From positions 1 through 8,807 of the forward strand of contig JAAAOH010000017.1 in assembly GCA_009908925.1 (NCBI GenBank): a DNA stretch of 8,807 bases, given 5' to 3'. This DNA comes from Spirochaetota bacterium (GTDB lineage Bacteria > Spirochaetota > Spirochaetia > DSM-27196 > PWMO01). The notes beneath the pieces are model-generated. The model was not told the origin of the DNA, ran no database searches, and saw only the letters and a program-made list of their open reading frames with translations. The translations under genes were made by a program, and so were the position numbers. Positions 6,131 to 8,807 of this stretch are shown in pieces (position 1 is the first letter of the stretch; each line of letters opens with the position of its first letter).

Positions 6131-7469
6131 CGAGGAGGGGATCCGCGAGGTACTCTCCGCCATTCTCCAGGACGAGAACTACAACGTTCGGATTGCCGGC
6201 GACGGCATCGAGGGGCTCGCGATCATGGAGTCGGAGTCCGTCGATCTCGTGCTGCTCGATGTCTGGCTGCCGAATATGGGTGGTGTCGACGTGCTGAAGA
6301 AGATCAAGGAAGACTCCCCCGAGATCCCGGTCATCATCATCTCCGGCCACGGCAGCATCGACATTGCCGTGAAGGCGGTGAAACTCGGCGCCTTTGATTT
6401 CCTGGAGAAGCCGCTGAGCCTCGAGCGTGTGACCACCGCGGTCAAGAACGCGCTCGAGCTCGAGAAGCTCCGCCGGGAGAACCGGGCGCTTCGCAGTACC
6501 ATCGAGCGACGCGATGAGCTCCTTGGCGAGAGCGAGGCGCTGCAGCGCATTCGCGGTGTCATCGAGCAGGCCGGCAACACGGGCTCCCGCATCCTGATCA
6601 CCGGCGAGAACGGCACCGGAAAGGAGCTCGTTGCGCGCGCCATTCACCGCCGAAGTGATCGGGCGAATCACCCCTTTGTGGAAGTGAACTGCGCGGCCAT
6701 TCCCGACACGCTCATCGAGAGTGAGCTCTTCGGTCACGAGAAAGGCGCGTTCACCCACGCGGTGAGCCGGCGTCGCGGCAAGTTCGAAATGGCGGACGGC
6801 GGCACCATCTTCCTCGACGAGGTGGCCGACATGTCTCTCAGCGCCCAGGCCAAGGTGCTGCGGGTCATTCAGGAAATGCGCTTCGAGCGGGTCGGCGGCG
6901 AGGAATCGATCGAGGTCGACGTGCGGGTCATTGCAGCGACGAATCGCGACATTCAGAGCGAGATTGCCGCCGGTAACTTTCGCGAGGACCTCTACTTCCG
7001 ACTCAACGTCATTCCCATCGACGTGCCCCCCCTTCGTGAGCGCCCGGAGGACCTCGCACCGCTCTCAAATCACTTCCTCGACGAGTTCGATCCCACCGAC
7101 GGTGAGCGGCCGAAGCGGATCAGCGAGGAGGGGATGGTGCTGCTGCGAACTTACGAATGGCCGGGCAACGTCAGGGAATTGAAAAACTTCATCGAGCGCA
7201 TTACGATAATGAGCGATACGGATGTTGTCGGTCCCGACACAATCCGCGAGCACCTTGGAGAAGTGAGGACCGCGCCGGAATCGGGGGAGCTTGCGGAGTA
7301 CGACGGCATGGGGCTTGGCGAGGCGCGTGACAGGTTCGAGCGAAAGTACATTGTGCAGAAGCTCGAAGAAAACGGCTATAATATCTCCAGGGCTGCGCAA
7401 GCGCTGGGTGTGTATCCGAGCAATTTGCATGGCAAGATAAAAAAGTTTGGAATCGAGATGCATAAATGA
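6105..7469 (+). CDS. ntrX: NtrC/NtrX-family response regulator with AAA+ domain and an altered GAFTGA loop
   Basis: The product has 454 residues. A receiver domain (about 1-120) has the acidic pair Asp9/Glu10, phospho-acceptor Asp52 in LLDVWLPN, Ser80 and Lys102 in LEKPL. The AAA+ domain has Walker A GENGTGKE (167-174), the loop GAFTHA (214-219), Walker B GGTIFLDEVADM (232-243), FREDLYFRLNV with its arginine finger, and WPGNVRELKNFIER (352-365). A Fis-type helix-turn-helix ends the protein (about 421-450, NGYNISRAAQALGV). Family activators remodel sigma-54 holoenzyme through GAFTGA; here the fifth residue is His, so full sigma-54 activation cannot be assumed. DEVADM resembles NtrX, many members of which have lost the loop. 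The start at ATG 6105, with AGGGCGG at 6093-6099, gives a standard MSTILVVDDE beginning; the open frame upstream to 5748 is kinase DNA in another frame. It overlaps the kinase gene by 26 bases and lexA by 4. Confidence 0.9.
   Translation: MSTILVVDDEEGIREVLSAILQDENYNVRIAGDGIEGLAIMESESVDLVLLDVWLPNMGGVDVLKKIKEDSPEIPVIIISGHGSIDIAVKAVKLGAFDFLEKPLSLERVTTAVKNALELEKLRRENRALRSTIERRDELLGESEALQRIRGVIEQAGNTGSRILITGENGTGKELVARAIHRRSDRANHPFVEVNCAAIPDTLIESELFGHEKGAFTHAVSRRRGKFEMADGGTIFLDEVADMSLSAQAKVLRVIQEMRFERVGGEESIEVDVRVIAATNRDIQSEIAAGNFREDLYFRLNVIPIDVPPLRERPEDLAPLSNHFLDEFDPTDGERPKRISEEGMVLLRTYEWPGNVRELKNFIERITIMSDTDVVGPDTIREHLGEVRTAPESGELAEYDGMGLGEARDRFERKYIVQKLEENGYNISRAAQALGVYPSNLHGKIKKFGIEMHK
7377..7382 (+). 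promoter_or_regulatory. Perfect TATAAT, possible internal promoter for lexA-holA
   Basis: A consensus TATAAT lies 84 bases before the lexA ATG, in a locally AT-richer stretch. The -35 is poor: TTGTGC at 7351-7356 with a 20-base spacer, or TGCAGA at 7354-7359 with 17. The same bases encode the conserved Tyr-Asn of the Fis-type helix-turn-helix, so coding constraint alone could explain it. Confidence 0.3.
7424..7436 (+). promoter_or_regulatory. Candidate LexA-type operator, TTTG-N5-CAAG
   Basis: TTTGCATGGCAAG contains the interrupted palindrome TTGC-ATG-GCAA (7425-7435) and lies 30 bases upstream of lexA, downstream of the TATAAT at 7377. From memory, the LexA site reported in the spirochaete Leptospira is TTTG-N5-CAAA; this differs at one position. 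The segment also codes for conserved residues of the upstream regulator, so the match may be coincidental. Confidence 0.25.
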
Positions 7470-8071
7470 AGGGGATAACAAAGCGTCAGCAGGAAGTTCT
7501 GAGCTTCATCAAGGGCTTCGTCTCTCGCCACAAGTACCCGCCCACCATTCGCGAGATCTCCACAAACTTCGGTATTTCGGTCAAAGGCGCCTACGATCAC
7601 GTGAAGGCGCTGGAGAGAAAGCAGTTCATTGCCCTCAACACCAACAGATCCCGTACCATCGAAGTGCTCGAGAGCGACGAGCCCGTCACCGACGAGTTCG
7701 TCTCGGTGCCCCTCCTCGGACGTGTCGCGGCGGGGCGTCCGCTCTTTGCCGACGAAAACCACGACGGTGAAATCAAGCTGCCGGGCGATTTTCTCGGGAA
7801 GAAGCAGTACTTCGCCCTGCAGATCAGCGGTGACAGTATGGAAGGCGCCGGGATCTTCAGCGGCGACATCGGGATTTTCGCCCACCAGAACGTGGCCGCC
7901 AACGGAGAAATCGTGGTTGCGATGGTGGACGAGGCGGTGACGCTGAAACGCTTCTACAAAGAGAAGAATCGCGTGCGTCTCGACGCCGAGAATCCCGCCT
8001 ATAACTCGATCTACACCCAGAATGTTCGTCTGCTCGGCAAGCTCGTTCATCTGATTCGAAGCTATGAGTAA
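7466..8071 (+). CDS. lexA: LexA repressor (SOS regulator, self-cleaving)
   Basis: The 201-residue protein matches LexA length. Residues 1-65 form the winged helix-turn-helix (MKGITKRQQEVLSFIKGF, YPPTIREIS, then the recognition helix near SVKGAYDHVKALERK). The C-terminal serine-protease-like domain has cleavage site Ala89-Gly90 in RVAAGRPL, nucleophile Ser124 in SGDSMEGAGI and general base Lys161 in EAVTLKRF. Spacings of 35 and 37 residues equal those of E. coli LexA (84/119/156), so autocleavage stimulated by RecA filaments should work. It would repress DNA-damage genes until cleaved. The recognition helix (SVKGAYDHV) differs from that of E. coli, so a different operator is expected. ATG 7466 overlaps the stop of the response regulator gene as ATGA and has only a weak Shine-Dalgarno, which suggests coupling. 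It lacks an intergenic promoter; a possible internal promoter and operator lie at 7377-7436. holA overlaps its end by 8 bases. Confidence 0.95.
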   Translation: MKGITKRQQEVLSFIKGFVSRHKYPPTIREISTNFGISVKGAYDHVKALERKQFIALNTNRSRTIEVLESDEPVTDEFVSVPLLGRVAAGRPLFADENHDGEIKLPGDFLGKKQYFALQISGDSMEGAGIFSGDIGIFAHQNVAANGEIVVAMVDEAVTLKRFYKEKNRVRLDAENPAYNSIYTQNVRLLGKLVHLIRSYE

Positions 8072-8807
8072 CGGCCGCGCATATCTTCTGCTCGGCCCCG
8101 AGCAGGGGGAGAAAGCTCGGGAGGTTCAGCGTATCCGCGAGCTGGCCGCCAAACAGGCGGCCGGAACCGAGGTCGAGGAACATCGCTTCTACGCCTTCGA
8201 GACGCCCGTGCAGGAGGCACTCTCGCTGCTTCGAAGCGGCAGCCTGTTTGCCGGTCACACCCTCGTTATCATCCACGGCGTCGAGCAGATAAAGCGGAAG
8301 GAGGATCTTGACCTCCTCGAAAGCTATCTTGATCATCCCTCCGACAGCGGCACGCTCGTGCTGGTGAGCGACGAGTTTCGCATCAAGGATCCGCGCTCGC
8401 GGAAAGACTGGACAAAACGGATTCCGGAGGACAATCGGAAGATCTTCTGGGAGATGTTCGAGAATCAGAAGCGGGACTGGCTCAACACCTTCTTCCGGCG
8501 TCAGCGCGTCGACGTGGACGAGGACGCCGTCGAGCTCATTCTCGAGCTCGTCGACAACAACACCCTGGACCTCAAGCGTGCCGCCGGCCGTCTCGCCCTC
8601 TTCATCGGCGAGAACAACCGCCTCACCGCCGACGAGGTGGAAACCTACCTCTACCACAGCAAGGAAGAGAACGTCTTCACTCTCTTTCGGGCCATCGCCG
8701 ACCGGGACCTCGAGGGATCGCTCGAGCTCCTGCGAAAGCTCCTGCTCTCGAGCGACAACTCGCCACAGTCGATCCTTGCCGGCCTGCTGTGGCAGCTTCG
8801 AAAGCTC
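8064..8807 (+). CDS. holA: DNA polymerase III delta subunit, N-terminal 248 residues (3' end outside window)
   Basis: The frame opens at ATG 8064, overlaps the lexA stop by 8 bases and runs without a stop to the window end. The first 248 residues show the HolA pattern: YLLLGPEQGEKARE at the start in place of a working P-loop, then ALSLLRSGSLFAGHTLVIIHGVEQIK (about 52-77), LDHPSDSGTLVLVSDE (89-104), a Lys/Trp-rich linker, RRQRVDVDEDAVELILELV (145-163), LKRAAGRLALFIGENNRLTADEVETYL (170-196) and EENVFTLFRAIADRDLEGSLELLRKLL (201-227). The usual length is about 330-340 residues, so roughly 90 are missing. HolA is the clamp-loader wrench that opens the beta sliding clamp during replication. Only domains I and II and the beginning of domain III are visible. 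The call rests on this pattern since HolA sequences diverge widely. No separate promoter or strong ribosome site is seen, so translation is probably coupled to lexA. Confidence 0.85.
   Translation, partial: MSNGRAYLLLGPEQGEKAREVQRIRELAAKQAAGTEVEEHRFYAFETPVQEALSLLRSGSLFAGHTLVIIHGVEQIKRKEDLDLLESYLDHPSDSGTLVLVSDEFRIKDPRSRKDWTKRIPEDNRKIFWEMFENQKRDWLNTFFRRQRVDVDEDAVELILELVDNNTLDLKRAAGRLALFIGENNRLTADEVETYLYHSKEENVFTLFRAIADRDLEGSLELLRKLLLSSDNSPQSILAGLLWQLRKL

Noticed and set aside
3914..6163. 749-codon open frame on the minus strand opposite the kinase gene
   Set aside because: It is antisense to a well-supported kinase with all catalytic motifs. Long reverse frames are expected in GC-rich genes heavy in GAG/CTC codons, and its translation shows no recognisable domain.
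1..8807. Mobile elements, CRISPR arrays, tRNA or rRNA genes, prophage or defence genes
   Set aside because: None was seen: every large open frame is a conserved chromosomal family, base composition looks uniform, and no transposase, repeat-spacer pattern or attachment-site duplication was noticed.

Overview
The window is a dense, GC-rich, entirely plus-strand block of about ten protein genes. The order is lptA-like (5' end missing), lptB, rpoN, hpf, hprK, ptsH (HPr), an NtrY-type histidine kinase, an NtrC/NtrX-type response regulator, lexA and holA (3' end missing). There are no RNA genes, mobile elements, CRISPR arrays or gene-free stretches over 300 bases. The longest non-coding gap is 82 bases, at 1220-1301. 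The source is a diderm bacterium, because it has an Lpt-type envelope export pair. The linkage of rpoN, hpf and HPr together with a full HprK suggests a free-living, GC-rich spirochaete (Spirochaetaceae-like). That assignment is an inference from gene content; a proteobacterial relative is not excluded.

Region 1 (1-1219) holds the end of an LptA/OstA-like protein with an acidic tail, overlapping the LptB ATPase gene by 8 bases. Region 2 (1220-1301) is the only real intergenic segment. It carries a TTGACA box, a perfect 16-base palindrome sitting where the -10 should be, a strong leader hairpin and a G-rich Shine-Dalgarno. It is the best candidate control region for the downstream operon.

Region 3 (1302-4285) encodes sigma-54, a short ribosome hibernation factor, HPr kinase/phosphorylase and HPr. 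This parallels the proteobacterial lptA-lptB-rpoN-hpf-ptsN-rapZ-npr order, but the nitrogen-PTS part is replaced by HprK plus an HPr carrying both His15 and Ser46. Region 4 (4343-7469) is a two-component pair whose regulator belongs to the sigma-54 activator family but has GAFTHA in place of GAFTGA. Region 5 (7466-8807) is lexA followed by the DNA polymerase III delta subunit gene.

From rpoN to holA the genes are spaced by about 57 bases or less or overlap (26, 4 and 8 bases at the last three junctions), so a shared transcript is likely. A perfect TATAAT and a TTTG-N5-CAAG sequence inside the end of the regulator gene are a possible private promoter and operator for lexA-holA. Most genes are recognisable housekeeping or regulatory families. 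The unusual points are the combination of genes, the regulatory DNA around 1225-1297 and 7377-7436, the altered GAFTGA loop, and a possible 34-codon ORF coupled to the kinase gene.
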